A stretch of DNA of 58,899 bases from an uncultured Pelosinus sp. GTDB taxonomy: Bacteria > Bacillota > Negativicutes > UMGS1260. Positions 7,865 through 16,322 of the stretch are shown one piece after another. Position numbers and translations under genes: made by a program. The stretch is from NCBI GenBank assembly GCA_900550105.1, contig URQW01000011.1:1-58899 (forward strand), given 5' to 3'. The notes under the pieces were generated by a model. That model had not been told where the DNA came from, searched no databases, and saw nothing but the letters and a program-made list of their open reading frames with translations. Position 1 is the stretch's first letter, and each line of letters begins with the position of its first letter.

Positions 7865-8806
7865 TCAGTAACCCTTGATTGGATCAATCTGATTGCATAA
7901 TTCGCCTTTAGCAATAAACCGCGACAGGTTATCAGCAAAAAGTTTAATGGCTCGATCCAGATAATAAGGCGATAGCGCTGCTACATGGGGCGTGATGATA
8001 ACATTTTCCATATCCCAAAGCGGACTGTCTGACGGCAATGGTTCTACAGGAAAGACATCAAGTCCGGCGCCTTGAATCACACCCTCTTGGAGGGCTGCAA
8101 TCAAATCTTGTTCAACGACGACGGGGCCGCGGGCAATATTAATAAAATAGGCTGTTTGTTTCATGGCGTCGAAGTGTTTTTGCGAAAAGAAATTTTCTGT
8201 TTCGGCAATGAGCGGTAGTGCCGCTACTACGTAATCACAATGCGATAGCATCTCAAAAATTTCATCAGGATGATAGAGACGATCAACAAAAATTTCTGTC
8301 GTCATTTCTCGTTTGGTAGCTACTACATTCATGCCGAAGCATTTTGCTTTTTTAGCAATTTCTCGGCCAATACTTCCCAGCCCGACAATACCAATCGTTT
8401 TTTCATAGAGTTCATCAGTGGGAACTCGTTTCCAGCGATGCTCCTGCTGTTTGTGGCGCGACAGGTAGAGACCGCGGCTGAAGGACAGCATCATGGCGAA
8501 AACGTGTTCTGAGACGGGAATACCATGAATTCCCTTCGAATTTGTCAGGAAAACCTGCTTTTCTTTTAATTCGGGCAGGTTTAGATTTTCTACACCGGCG
8601 CTTAACGCATGAATCCACTTCAAATTCGGCGCCTTAGCAAAGAGTTCTTCAATGTGCATAAAGCCCCAGGCGACAAGTATATCCGTGTCGGCAATTTCTA
8701 AGTGGGCTTCCGGCAGCGTGCTTGTGACGACTTCGATGGACGAATCGATTGCTGCAATTTCAGCCTTTTGATCATCAGACAGTGGATTTAAAACAAGAAT
8801 TTTCAT
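7865..8806 (-). CDS. D-isomer-specific 2-hydroxyacid dehydrogenase
   Basis: The 313-residue protein has the NAD-binding Rossmann motif GLGSIGREIAKKAKCFGMNV in the middle and the family catalytic triad: Arg in INIARGPVV, Glu in VFPVEPLP and His in ITPHVAALSP. Members reduce 2-keto acids (phosphoglycerate, glyoxylate, pyruvate and others). The sequence is closest in layout to the phosphoglycerate/glyoxylate-reductase-like group, but the substrate cannot be fixed. A GGAGGG site lies 8 nt before the ATG. It is a single gene inserted, on the opposite strand, between the hisZ unit and the his operon. Confidence 0.85.
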   Translation of the reverse strand: MKILVLNPLSDDQKAEIAAIDSSIEVVTSTLPEAHLEIADTDILVAWGFMHIEELFAKAPNLKWIHALSAGVENLNLPELKEKQVFLTNSKGIHGIPVSEHVFAMMLSFSRGLYLSRHKQQEHRWKRVPTDELYEKTIGIVGLGSIGREIAKKAKCFGMNVVATKREMTTEIFVDRLYHPDEIFEMLSHCDYVVAALPLIAETENFFSQKHFDAMKQTAYFINIARGPVVVEQDLIAALQEGVIQGAGLDVFPVEPLPSDSPLWDMENVIITPHVAALSPYYLDRAIKLFADNLSRFIAKGELCNQIDPIKGY

Positions 8807-8935
8807 AAAGGATACCCTCCTAGCGAAGCTTCTTATTTGAGTTCATTTTAGGCTTGAACGATTTTTGGTCATAATTACTCATTCTACGACCTAGGCAAAA
8901 ATTCCTATGAATGGAAAAGACCTTTCTTTCTAAAC

Positions 8936-8976
8936 TTGACGAAAAAAAGAATTTATGATAACTTATTAATAAGTTA
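8936..8976 (+). promoter_or_regulatory. his operon promoter with overlapping 18-bp palindrome
   Basis: A -35-like TTGACG (8936-8941) is followed by the perfect palindrome TAACTTATTAATAAGTTA at 8959-8976, exactly where the -10 should lie (a weak TAACTT begins 17 bp after the -35). hisG starts 43 bp later. The geometry suggests repression by a dimeric protein; the nearby YerC-like regulator is the obvious candidate, by inference. Confidence 0.55.
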
Positions 8977-9019
8977 ATGCTTTAAACAACTAAAGAAAAG
9001 GCGTTTTAAGGAGGATTTT

Positions 9020-9688
9020 ATGACTTCCAGCGATATGGATTATTTGACAATTGCCTTGCCGAAGGGCAAGTTATTTGATTTGTCAGCACGGAAACTTGCC
9101 ACTTGCGGCTATGACGCCGAAGGCTTAAAGGAAGACTCGCGCAAATTAATTATTACGAACGAAGCGAAGAAGCTACGGTTTATTATTACTAAAACGGCTG
9201 ATCTGCCTACTTATGTTGAATATGGCGCTGCCGATATCGGGATTATTGGAAAAGATGTTTTACTGGAAGAAAATCGTGACGTTTATGAGCTTCTCGATTT
9301 AAAATATGGTTTATGCCGTCTTATGGTTGCTGTACCAGAGGCGCTGTTGCAGCCCAAGTTAAGTGATTATGCCCATATGCGGGTTGCGACGAAATATCCG
9401 CGCGTGGCCGAGCGTTTCTTTCATGATAAAGGAATTCAAATGGAGTTTATTAAGCTGAATGGCTCGATTGAATTGGCGCCGATGGTAGGTCTTGCTGAGT
9501 TGATCGTTGATATTGTGGAAACAGGGACGACGCTGCGTGAGAACAAGTTGATTGAAGTGGCGAAAATCGCTCCAGCCACAGCTCGGTTTATTGCAAATCG
9601 CGTGAGTTTCAAGATGAAATTTGATCGCATCCATGATGTGGTAGAAAAATTAAAAGTTTTAACCGAAGAGGAGGCTAAATCATGCTAG
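9020..9688 (+). CDS. hisG: ATP phosphoribosyltransferase, short form HisG
   Basis: The 222-residue enzyme joins ATP and PRPP, the first step of histidine synthesis. Family segments: LTIALPKGKLFD at the start, YVEYGAADIGIIGKDVLLE, and the PRPP-binding loop EIVDIVETGTTLRENKL-like stretch (ELIVDIVETGTTLRENKL). It lacks the C-terminal regulatory domain of long HisG proteins, so it needs HisZ (6135-7322). An AAGGAGG site precedes the ATG. First gene of hisG-D-C-B-H-A-F-IE; its 3' end overlaps hisD by 7 bp. Confidence 0.97.
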   Translation: MTSSDMDYLTIALPKGKLFDLSARKLATCGYDAEGLKEDSRKLIITNEAKKLRFIITKTADLPTYVEYGAADIGIIGKDVLLEENRDVYELLDLKYGLCRLMVAVPEALLQPKLSDYAHMRVATKYPRVAERFFHDKGIQMEFIKLNGSIELAPMVGLAELIVDIVETGTTLRENKLIEVAKIAPATARFIANRVSFKMKFDRIHDVVEKLKVLTEEEAKSC

Positions 9689-11028
9689 AGATTTTGAACG
9701 TTTCTGCCTATGCGCCAGAGCAGCTTAAACAATTCATGGTAAAGCCTGCTTTTGATAAGGTAGAACTTGGCGAGGGCGCTAAAAAACGAATCGCCCAGAC
9801 CTTTGGTCGGGAGATGTCGGCCGCTGAAGTCGTCGATCAAATCGTAAACGATATACGACAACAGGGCGATAAAGCGTTATTTCATTACAGTCAGCTTATT
9901 GACGGCGTAACTTTGACAGAAGCAAATTTCGAAGTTTCCGCGGCAGAGATCGAGTCGGCTTTAGACCAAATCGACCCGGCGGTATTAGCGGCATTGCAAC
10001 AGGCGGAACGCAATGTACGGGCCTTCCATGAAGAACAGCTGCCGAAATCTTGGATTACTTATCGGGAAGAAGGCTCGATGCTAGGGCAGAATGTACGGCC
10101 GTTGGAGCGAGTCGGTATTTATGTGCCTGGCGGTACTGCTTCGTATCCTTCTTCGGTGATTATGAATGCTGTTCCGGCTTCCGTAGCAGGTGTTAAAGAA
10201 ATTATTATGGTAGTGCCGCCAGCGAAAGACGGTTCCGTCAATCCGTGCGTACTTGCAGCGGCAAAACTAGCTGGGGTTCATCGGATATTCCGCATCGGCG
10301 GCGCACAAGCGATTGCCGGTCTCGCTTTTGGTTCTGAATTGATGCCTAAAGTCGATAAGATTACGGGTCCCGGTAATATTTTCGTAACCTTAGCTAAAAA
10401 AGCTGTGTATGGCCATTGTGATATTGATATGCTGGCAGGGCCTAGTGAAATATTGATTTTGGCAGATGAACAGGCGAATCCGGTTTATGCGGCAGCTGAT
10501 ATGTTGAGTCAGGCGGAGCATGATCCCTTAGCAGCCTGTATGGTTGTTACTAATTCGCCGAATTTGGCGCAAGCAATTCAAGTCGAGGTAAAAAAGCAGC
10601 TTGAACTTTTGCCGCGGCGGGAAATTGCCGCTGCTTCGCTTGCCAATAATGGAAAGATTCTTGTAGCAAAAGACATGCTGCAAGCAGCTGAAATTGCCAA
10701 CTATGCCGCGCCAGAGCATTTAGAAGTTTTAGCGGAAAATCCCTTTTCCTTACTGCCTTATTTAGAGCATGCCGGCGCCATTTTTCTTGGGCCCTACTCG
10801 CCAGAACCATTAGGCGATTATATGGCTGGTCCGAATCATGTTTTGCCGACAGGCGGGACAGCGCGGTTTTATTCCGTGCTGAATGTGGATACTTTTATGA
10901 AAAAGACGAGTATTATTTCCTATACGAAAGCGGGTCTTGAGAAAGTCAGCGATGCTGTAATTTGTCTGGCCGAAGCCGAAGGGCTGACAGCCCATGCCAA
11001 TGCGATTAGAAAGCGGGGAATGAAATAA
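9682..11028 (+). CDS. hisD: histidinol dehydrogenase HisD
   Basis: The 448-residue enzyme oxidises histidinol to histidine in two NAD-dependent steps, the last steps of the pathway. Diagnostic segments are present: VGIYVPGGTASYPSSVIMNA, ITGPGNIFVTLAKK, GPSEILILAD and the zinc/catalytic region SQAEHDPLAACMV; YAAPEHLEVL and GDYMAGPNHVLPT follow. It overlaps hisG at its start and shares one base with hisC (TAATG), so the genes are translationally coupled. Confidence 0.97.
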   Translation: MLEILNVSAYAPEQLKQFMVKPAFDKVELGEGAKKRIAQTFGREMSAAEVVDQIVNDIRQQGDKALFHYSQLIDGVTLTEANFEVSAAEIESALDQIDPAVLAALQQAERNVRAFHEEQLPKSWITYREEGSMLGQNVRPLERVGIYVPGGTASYPSSVIMNAVPASVAGVKEIIMVVPPAKDGSVNPCVLAAAKLAGVHRIFRIGGAQAIAGLAFGSELMPKVDKITGPGNIFVTLAKKAVYGHCDIDMLAGPSEILILADEQANPVYAAADMLSQAEHDPLAACMVVTNSPNLAQAIQVEVKKQLELLPRREIAAASLANNGKILVAKDMLQAAEIANYAAPEHLEVLAENPFSLLPYLEHAGAIFLGPYSPEPLGDYMAGPNHVLPTGGTARFYSVLNVDTFMKKTSIISYTKAGLEKVSDAVICLAEAEGLTAHANAIRKRGMK

Positions 11029-12074
11029 TGAAGCTAGATATTCGTGAATCACTACAAAGCCTTACCGCTTACCATGTAGAAGAGTCTGACTGGAAGATTA
11101 AGCTTGATGCCAATGAGAAAAACGGTCCCATGCCACTGGGCGTAGCCGAAAAGGTACAGCAAGCCCTTAGTAAGGTCGTGTTGCAACGCTATCCCGGTTC
11201 TGATGAGCCACTGCGCGGGCAAATTGCTGCCGCTTATGGCCTGACAGCTGAGCAAGTTGCGCTAGGCTGCGGCTCCAGTGAAATTCTGTTAGCTCTTTGC
11301 ATCGCTTTCGGCGGGAAAGGCCGCAAATTAGTTTTCCCCAGTCCGTCTTTTTCTATGTATGAAATTTATGGGCGGATTGCTGACAGCCAGTCTGTGCCAG
11401 TCGCACTGGCAGATGATTTTTCCCTACCAGTAGCAGATTATATTGATGCTGCCAAAGACGCTCAGTTGGCGCTCCTTTGCAACCCCAATAATCCAACAGG
11501 CAATGGTATGGCTTTAGCCGATGTAGAAAAGATTGTCGCTGCGCTTACCTGTCCGGTAGTTGTCGATGAAGCCTACATGGAATTTTACGGTGAAACGGCT
11601 TTGCCGCTATTAAATAAATATCCTAATTTAATTATTGCTAGAACTTTATCAAAAGCCTACGGTCTGGCTTCGGCTCGAACTGGCTATATGATTGCTTCGC
11701 AGGAACTGATTGAAGTCGTAAATAAAGTGCTGTTGCCATATCATGTCAATGCGTTTTCTTTGGCGGCGGCAGAGGCTGTCTTTTCTGAACGTAGCCTATT
11801 TGAAGCAGCGATTGCAGCAACAGTAAAAGAACGTCAGATTCTAACCGAAAAGCTGTCAAGCATTGGTGTTACCGTATTTCCGTCGCAAACAAATTTTCTT
11901 TTGGTACGGTTGCCTCGAGCGGAAGCTCTTGCCGCGTATCTTGCGGAAAAATCGATTGCTGTGCGCAGCTTTCATGGCGCGCCCGCTTTAGAAAACTGCA
12001 TAAGAATCACCGTAGGCACGTCAAAAGAAAATGAAGCGCTGCTTAAGGAAATCGTTCAATTTCTAGAAAAGTGA
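11028..12074 (+). CDS. hisC: histidinol-phosphate aminotransferase HisC
   Basis: A 348-residue fold-type I PLP enzyme that transaminates imidazole-acetol phosphate with glutamate. Seen: N-terminal YPGSDEPLRGQIAAAYGL, cofactor region CNPNNPTGNGM, VVDEAYMEF, and the PLP lysine in ARTLSKAYGLASARTGY. The C-terminal Arg in CIRITVGT binds the substrate carboxylate or phosphate in the family. Its first base overlaps the last base of hisD. Confidence 0.95.
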   Translation: MKLDIRESLQSLTAYHVEESDWKIKLDANEKNGPMPLGVAEKVQQALSKVVLQRYPGSDEPLRGQIAAAYGLTAEQVALGCGSSEILLALCIAFGGKGRKLVFPSPSFSMYEIYGRIADSQSVPVALADDFSLPVADYIDAAKDAQLALLCNPNNPTGNGMALADVEKIVAALTCPVVVDEAYMEFYGETALPLLNKYPNLIIARTLSKAYGLASARTGYMIASQELIEVVNKVLLPYHVNAFSLAAAEAVFSERSLFEAAIAATVKERQILTEKLSSIGVTVFPSQTNFLLVRLPRAEALAAYLAEKSIAVRSFHGAPALENCIRITVGTSKENEALLKEIVQFLEK

Positions 12075-12084
12075 GGCGGAGAAT

Positions 12085-12672
12085 GTGAGGTTTGCTAAAG
12101 CAGATCGCAAGACTGGTGAAACAGAAATTACCGGTTCCTTCGGAGTAGATGGAAAGGGTCAAGCAACGATTGACACGGGAATCGGCTTTTTTGATCATAT
12201 GCTCATACTGTTTGCCAAGCATGGCTTTTTTGATGTAACCCTTTCGGCAAAGGGCGACTTAGAAGTTGACGGCCATCATACCGTGGAAGATTGCGGCATT
12301 TTATTGGGCCAATTGATTAAGCAGGCGATTGACGACAAGGCGGGAATCAAACGGTATGGTACCGTTTTCGTTCCTATGGATGAGGCGCTCGTGATGGTAT
12401 CGCTGGATCTTTCGGGGCGGCCTTTTCTGGCCTATGACGCAGCTGTTCCGGCGCCGCTAGTCGGTTCTTTTGATACCGAACTTACTGTGGAATTTTTTCG
12501 CGCCGTGGCCGTTCAGGCAGGGATTACGTTGCATATTCGTAAATTAGCTGGTGAGAACTCGCATCATATTATTGAGGCCGTTTTCAAGGCTTTTGGCCGC
12601 GCCTTAGACGAAGCGACACAAAAAGATGTAAGAATTGAAGGTGTCATGTCCTCTAAGGGCATGCTTGAATAA
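12085..12672 (+). CDS. hisB: imidazoleglycerol-phosphate dehydratase HisB
   Basis: The 195-residue monofunctional dehydratase starts at a GTG (an ATG two bases earlier is out of frame). The metal-binding motifs of the family are clear: GFFDHMLILFAKHGFFD, DGHHTVEDCGILLG and the second set ENSHHIIEAVFKAFGRAL. There is no phosphatase domain, unlike the bifunctional enterobacterial HisB, so histidinol-phosphate phosphatase must come from a gene outside this cluster. Confidence 0.97.
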   Translation: MRFAKADRKTGETEITGSFGVDGKGQATIDTGIGFFDHMLILFAKHGFFDVTLSAKGDLEVDGHHTVEDCGILLGQLIKQAIDDKAGIKRYGTVFVPMDEALVMVSLDLSGRPFLAYDAAVPAPLVGSFDTELTVEFFRAVAVQAGITLHIRKLAGENSHHIIEAVFKAFGRALDEATQKDVRIEGVMSSKGMLE

Positions 12673-12682
12673 AGGAGCGATC

Positions 12683-13288
12683 ATGATGATTGCAATTATT
12701 GATTATGGTATGGGAAATCTGTTCAGTGTGGAAAAAGCCTTTGTGAAACTAGGGGCGCAGGTTCTTGTTACGAGAGATCCTAAGCAAATTCTCAAAGCCG
12801 ATAAAGTGGTTCTTCCTGGCGTCGGCGCTTTTGGCGACTGCATGAACAACCTGCGACAATTTCAATTAGAGCCGGTGATTTTAGAAACGATTCAGTCAGG
12901 GAAACCTTTTTTAGGTATTTGCGTTGGCTTACAAATGTTATTTGAAGGCAGTGAAGAAGATCCTGGTGTGCCCGGAATCGGTATTTTTTCCGGTATGGTA
13001 AAGAAAATTGTGGCGCCAGATCTAAAAATTCCGCATATGGGCTGGAATGATTTGATGCTGCAAAAAGAGAGCTCGCTGCTATCCGGTCTTGAACAAAGCT
13101 TTGTGTATTTTGTGCACAGCTATCATGCGGCGCCGACTGATTCCTCCATTATCACAGCGACAAGTAATTATGGTGAAACGATTACTGCTGCTGTAGGGCG
13201 AGATAATGTGCAGGCTGTGCAGTTTCATCCGGAGAAATCCGGTCAGGCTGGCATGAAAATTCTGGCGAACTTTAAGGAGATGACCTGA
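12683..13288 (+). CDS. hisH: imidazole glycerol phosphate synthase, glutaminase subunit HisH
   Basis: About 201 residues; class I glutamine amidotransferase. It starts at ATG 12683 (or 12686) behind AAAGGAG; a longer frame from 12635 would overlap hisB and adds an unrelated N-terminus. The oxyanion region PGVGAFGDCMNNL, the nucleophile Cys in FLGICVGLQMLFEGSEE and the His/Glu dyad in AVQFHPEKSG are all present. It feeds ammonia to HisF. Its stop overlaps the ATG of hisA by one base. Confidence 0.95.
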   Translation: MMIAIIDYGMGNLFSVEKAFVKLGAQVLVTRDPKQILKADKVVLPGVGAFGDCMNNLRQFQLEPVILETIQSGKPFLGICVGLQMLFEGSEEDPGVPGIGIFSGMVKKIVAPDLKIPHMGWNDLMLQKESSLLSGLEQSFVYFVHSYHAAPTDSSIITATSNYGETITAAVGRDNVQAVQFHPEKSGQAGMKILANFKEMT

Positions 13289-14025
13289 TGATTTTATTTC
13301 CAGCGATTGATATACTGGGAGGAAAGTGCGTCAGACTTTATAAAGGCGATTTTTCCCAAGAAACTGTTTTCGCCGATCGGCCAGCAGATATGGCGCTTCG
13401 CTGGCAGGAACAAGGCGCTAAGTATTTTCATGTAGTGGATCTTGATGGCGCCAAGGAAGCTAAGCCAGTGAATATCAGTGCGATTCGAGAAATTTTGCAA
13501 GAAGCGACAGTGCCTGTGCAGCTTGGCGGCGGGATCCGTGATCTAACTGCCGTGGAAACTTGGCTGAATATCGGAATTGAACGTGTTATTTTAGGCTCAG
13601 TAGCCGTCCGTAACCCGCAGCTTGTGAAAGAAGCTGTAAAAGAATTTGGCGAAAAAATAGTTGTCGGTATTGATGCGAAAGCGGGGATTGTAGCAGTGGA
13701 TGGTTGGGGTGTAAGCGGCGATATGGCAGTTTCTGAACTGGCTGAGCGTATGGCTGATTGCGGTGTAACTCGACTGATCTATACAGATATTTCCCGAGAT
13801 GGAACGCTAAGTGGTGTGAATATCGCAGCGACTGCCGATTTGGCTAAACGCTCCGGTCTTAAGGTGATTGCTTCGGGCGGAGTTAAAGATTTGGGCGATA
13901 TTGAGGCGCTGTTAGCTTGCGGCGAACCCTTAATTGAAGGGGTTATTGTGGGGAAATCAATTTATACAGGTTCACTTGACTTACGCGAGGCTTTGGCTCG
14001 CTGCGAACAGCAAGGGGGACGGTAA
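13288..14025 (+). CDS. hisA: phosphoribosylformimino-AICAR-phosphate isomerase HisA
   Basis: A 245-residue TIM-barrel isomerase catalysing the Amadori rearrangement of ProFAR to PRFAR. The first catalytic Asp is in LFPAIDILGGKCVRLYKGDF, the second in RLIYTDISRDGTLSGVN; phosphate-binding glycines are in LGGGIRDL and VIASGGVKDL. It lies between hisH and hisF as is usual. Confidence 0.97.
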   Translation: MILFPAIDILGGKCVRLYKGDFSQETVFADRPADMALRWQEQGAKYFHVVDLDGAKEAKPVNISAIREILQEATVPVQLGGGIRDLTAVETWLNIGIERVILGSVAVRNPQLVKEAVKEFGEKIVVGIDAKAGIVAVDGWGVSGDMAVSELAERMADCGVTRLIYTDISRDGTLSGVNIAATADLAKRSGLKVIASGGVKDLGDIEALLACGEPLIEGVIVGKSIYTGSLDLREALARCEQQGGR

Positions 14026-14026
14026 G

Positions 14027-14785
14027 ATGTATACAAAACGGATTATTCCCTGTCTTGATGTAAAAGATGGGCGGGTTGTAAAAGGTACCAATTTTGTGGG
14101 ACTGCGTGATGCCGGCGATCCTGTGGAGCTTGCTCAGATTTATGATCGTGAGATGGCTGATGAATTGATTTTCCTTGATATTACTGCTTCTTCGGATCAG
14201 CGCGATACGATGGTCGATGTGGTGAAAAGTACCGCTTCTGAGGTGTTTATTCCGTTTACAGTCGGCGGTGGTATTCGTACCAGTGCTGATATTCGCAAAA
14301 TGCTGAAAGCGGGCGCTGATAAGGTATCACTGAACACAGCAGCGGTCAATCAACCAGATTTGATTGCCGAAGGCGCTAAAAAATTTGGCAGTCAATGTGT
14401 GGTTTTGGCTGTAGACGCTCGTCAGACTAGTCCAGGAAATTGGGAAGTCTATATTCATGGCGGGCGGACTCCTACCGGTCTTGATGTGCTTGAGTGGGTC
14501 AAGAAAGGCGTTGCCTTAGGCGCTGGAGAAATTTTGCTGACAAGTATGGATAAAGACGGCACGAAAGACGGCTATGATATTTTGTTAACTAGAGCCGTAG
14601 CGGAAAGTGTGCCCGTACCAGTTATCGCCTCAGGCGGTGCTGGCGAAATGTCTCATTTTTATGATGTATTGACACTAGGAAAAGCCGATGCGGTCCTTGC
14701 CGCTTCCGTTTTTCATTATGGCCAGTTTACAGTAAAGCAAGTAAAAGAGTATTTAAAAAGTCAACAGGTGGAGGTACGATTATGA
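14027..14785 (+). CDS. hisF: imidazole glycerol phosphate synthase, cyclase subunit HisF
   Basis: The 252-residue barrel protein starts at ATG 14027, one base after the hisA stop; a longer open frame from 13934 runs inside hisA and is not used. Catalytic Asp in IIPCLDVKDGRVVKGTNF and the second Asp in LLTSMDKDGTKDGYD are present, with phosphate loops VGGGIRTSADI and VIASGGAGEM. With HisH it produces imidazole glycerol phosphate and AICAR. Confidence 0.97.
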   Translation: MYTKRIIPCLDVKDGRVVKGTNFVGLRDAGDPVELAQIYDREMADELIFLDITASSDQRDTMVDVVKSTASEVFIPFTVGGGIRTSADIRKMLKAGADKVSLNTAAVNQPDLIAEGAKKFGSQCVVLAVDARQTSPGNWEVYIHGGRTPTGLDVLEWVKKGVALGAGEILLTSMDKDGTKDGYDILLTRAVAESVPVPVIASGGAGEMSHFYDVLTLGKADAVLAASVFHYGQFTVKQVKEYLKSQQVEVRL

Positions 14786-15453
14786 ACGGAGTAGAACAGG
14801 CCCCGTGGCTTACTCAGGTGAAGTTTGACGAAGCGGGTCTTATCCCAGCGATTGTGCAGGACAGTGAAACAAAAACGGTGCTGATGCTTGCCTATATGAA
14901 TCAAGAAGCACTAGAAAAAACCTTAACAACTGGCGTAACTTGGTTTTACAGCCGCAGTCGTAAAGCCCTATGGCAAAAGGGCGAAACATCAGGCCATGTA
15001 CAACAGGTGGAATCAATTCACTATGACTGCGATGGCGATACGCTGCTGGTGACGGCGAAACAGACCGGCGCAGCTTGTCATGAAGGAACGTTTTCTTGCT
15101 TTAGCCGCCGCCTAGATCAATCGCAGCCTCAGGCTGAAGTTGTAAAAGATCCATCTGCACTTTACGGTGGTTCTGCTGCCATTTTGCAGTCGCTTTATGA
15201 AGTGATTGAAGATCGCAAACAAAATCGCCAGGAAGGTTCTTACACCTGCTATTTATTTGATAAAGGCCAGGATAAGATCTTAAAAAAGGTCGGCGAAGAA
15301 AATGCCGAAACGATTATTGCGTCTAAAAATAACGATAAGGCCGAAATTCTTTATGAAATGGCCGATCTCTGGTATCATTGCCTCGTTCTCCTAAGCTATC
15401 ACAATATTACGCCCATGGAGCTTTTGGCAGAGCTCAATTCGCGCCGTAAATAA
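14782..15453 (+). CDS. hisIE: bifunctional phosphoribosyl-AMP cyclohydrolase/phosphoribosyl-ATP pyrophosphatase HisIE
   Basis: A 223-residue fusion. The N-terminal HisI domain has LMLAYMNQEALEKTL, WFYSRSRKALWQKGETSGH, the metal-binding HYDCDGDTLLV and the zinc Cys in GAACHEGTFSCF. The C-terminal HisE domain (from about residue 125) has KVGEENAETIIASKNND and EMADLWYHCLVLL. It performs steps 2 and 3 of histidine synthesis. It overlaps hisF by 4 bp and is the last gene of the operon. Confidence 0.95.
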   Translation: MNGVEQAPWLTQVKFDEAGLIPAIVQDSETKTVLMLAYMNQEALEKTLTTGVTWFYSRSRKALWQKGETSGHVQQVESIHYDCDGDTLLVTAKQTGAACHEGTFSCFSRRLDQSQPQAEVVKDPSALYGGSAAILQSLYEVIEDRKQNRQEGSYTCYLFDKGQDKILKKVGEENAETIIASKNNDKAEILYEMADLWYHCLVLLSYHNITPMELLAELNSRRK

Positions 15454-15535
15454 TAGCAGCTGTTTTTTTCTCGGTTCTTTGCTATACTAGTATTCGACTA
15501 GTAGAACAACAGGATAGCGAGAAAGAAGGAACAAT

Positions 15536-16303
15536 ATGGAACCAATTACTCTATCAATGGGGATTTTTTTATTTGTAGTAGGCTTTGTAGCTTCTTTTAT
15601 TGATTCTGTGGTAGGCGGCGGCGGACTTGTTACACTGCCAGCACTGCTCATGACAGGACTGCCTATTACTCATGTTTTTGGTACGAACAAGATGGCAGCC
15701 TCTATGGGTTCCATTACGAGCATGACCAGCTTTATTCGTTCTGGCAAGGTCGATTTGTCGCTAGTAAAATGGCTGTTTCCTTTAGCGCTGGTCGGTTCTG
15801 GTTTGGGCGCTTTTACGGTACAGTTTATTCCTTCCACTTTTTTAAAGCCTCTTGTTATCGTACTGCTTATTGTTGTAGCGATTTATACAGTCTTTAAAAA
15901 GGACTGGGGCGATATATCTACCTACCAGGGACTTTCGAGTAAACGCATGGGACTGAGCGGTCTTGTGGCTTTTTGCATTGGTTTTTATGATGGTTTTTTT
16001 GGACCAGGGACAGGTTCTTTTTTGATTTTTGCCTTTTTGCTAATCGGCTTTGATTTTGTAACTTCTTCCGGCAACGCTAAAGTTCTGAATTTTGCCAGCA
16101 ACATCGCGGCTCTAATTACTTTTCTTGTACTAGGTTATGTTCACTATGATTACGGTCTTGTCATGGGAATCGGCATGATTTTAGGGGCTATTGCTGGTAC
16201 AAAAGTAGCAATCTTAAAAGGCGCCGCCTATGTAAGACCGCTCTTTATTTCCATAACAGTCATTTTAGTAGGCAAACAGATCTGGGATATTCTTTTGTCC
16301 TGA
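15536..16303 (+). CDS. TSUP (TauE/SafE) family membrane transporter
   Basis: A 255-residue protein with about eight hydrophobic segments. The family hallmark GGGGLVTLPALLMTGLP follows the first segment, and the second-half signature GFYDGFFGPGTGSFL repeats it. TSUP proteins are sulfite, sulfonate or organo-sulfur exporters/importers in several bacteria; the substrate is unknown here. A ribosome binding site AAGGA precedes ATG. A TATACT -10-like element lies about 55 bp upstream. The gene is followed after 19 bp by the polysaccharide deacetylase gene. Confidence 0.8.
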   Translation: MEPITLSMGIFLFVVGFVASFIDSVVGGGGLVTLPALLMTGLPITHVFGTNKMAASMGSITSMTSFIRSGKVDLSLVKWLFPLALVGSGLGAFTVQFIPSTFLKPLVIVLLIVVAIYTVFKKDWGDISTYQGLSSKRMGLSGLVAFCIGFYDGFFGPGTGSFLIFAFLLIGFDFVTSSGNAKVLNFASNIAALITFLVLGYVHYDYGLVMGIGMILGAIAGTKVAILKGAAYVRPLFISITVILVGKQIWDILLS

Positions 16304-16322
16304 TGATAAGGCGGCAGACCGG

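Noticed and set aside
8954..8959. TATGAT as the -10 of the his promoter
   Set aside because: The spacing to TTGACG would be 12 bp, too short.
13934..14026. Extended N-terminus of HisF
   Set aside because: The extra codons lie inside hisA; the family start MYTKRIIPCLDV is at 14027.
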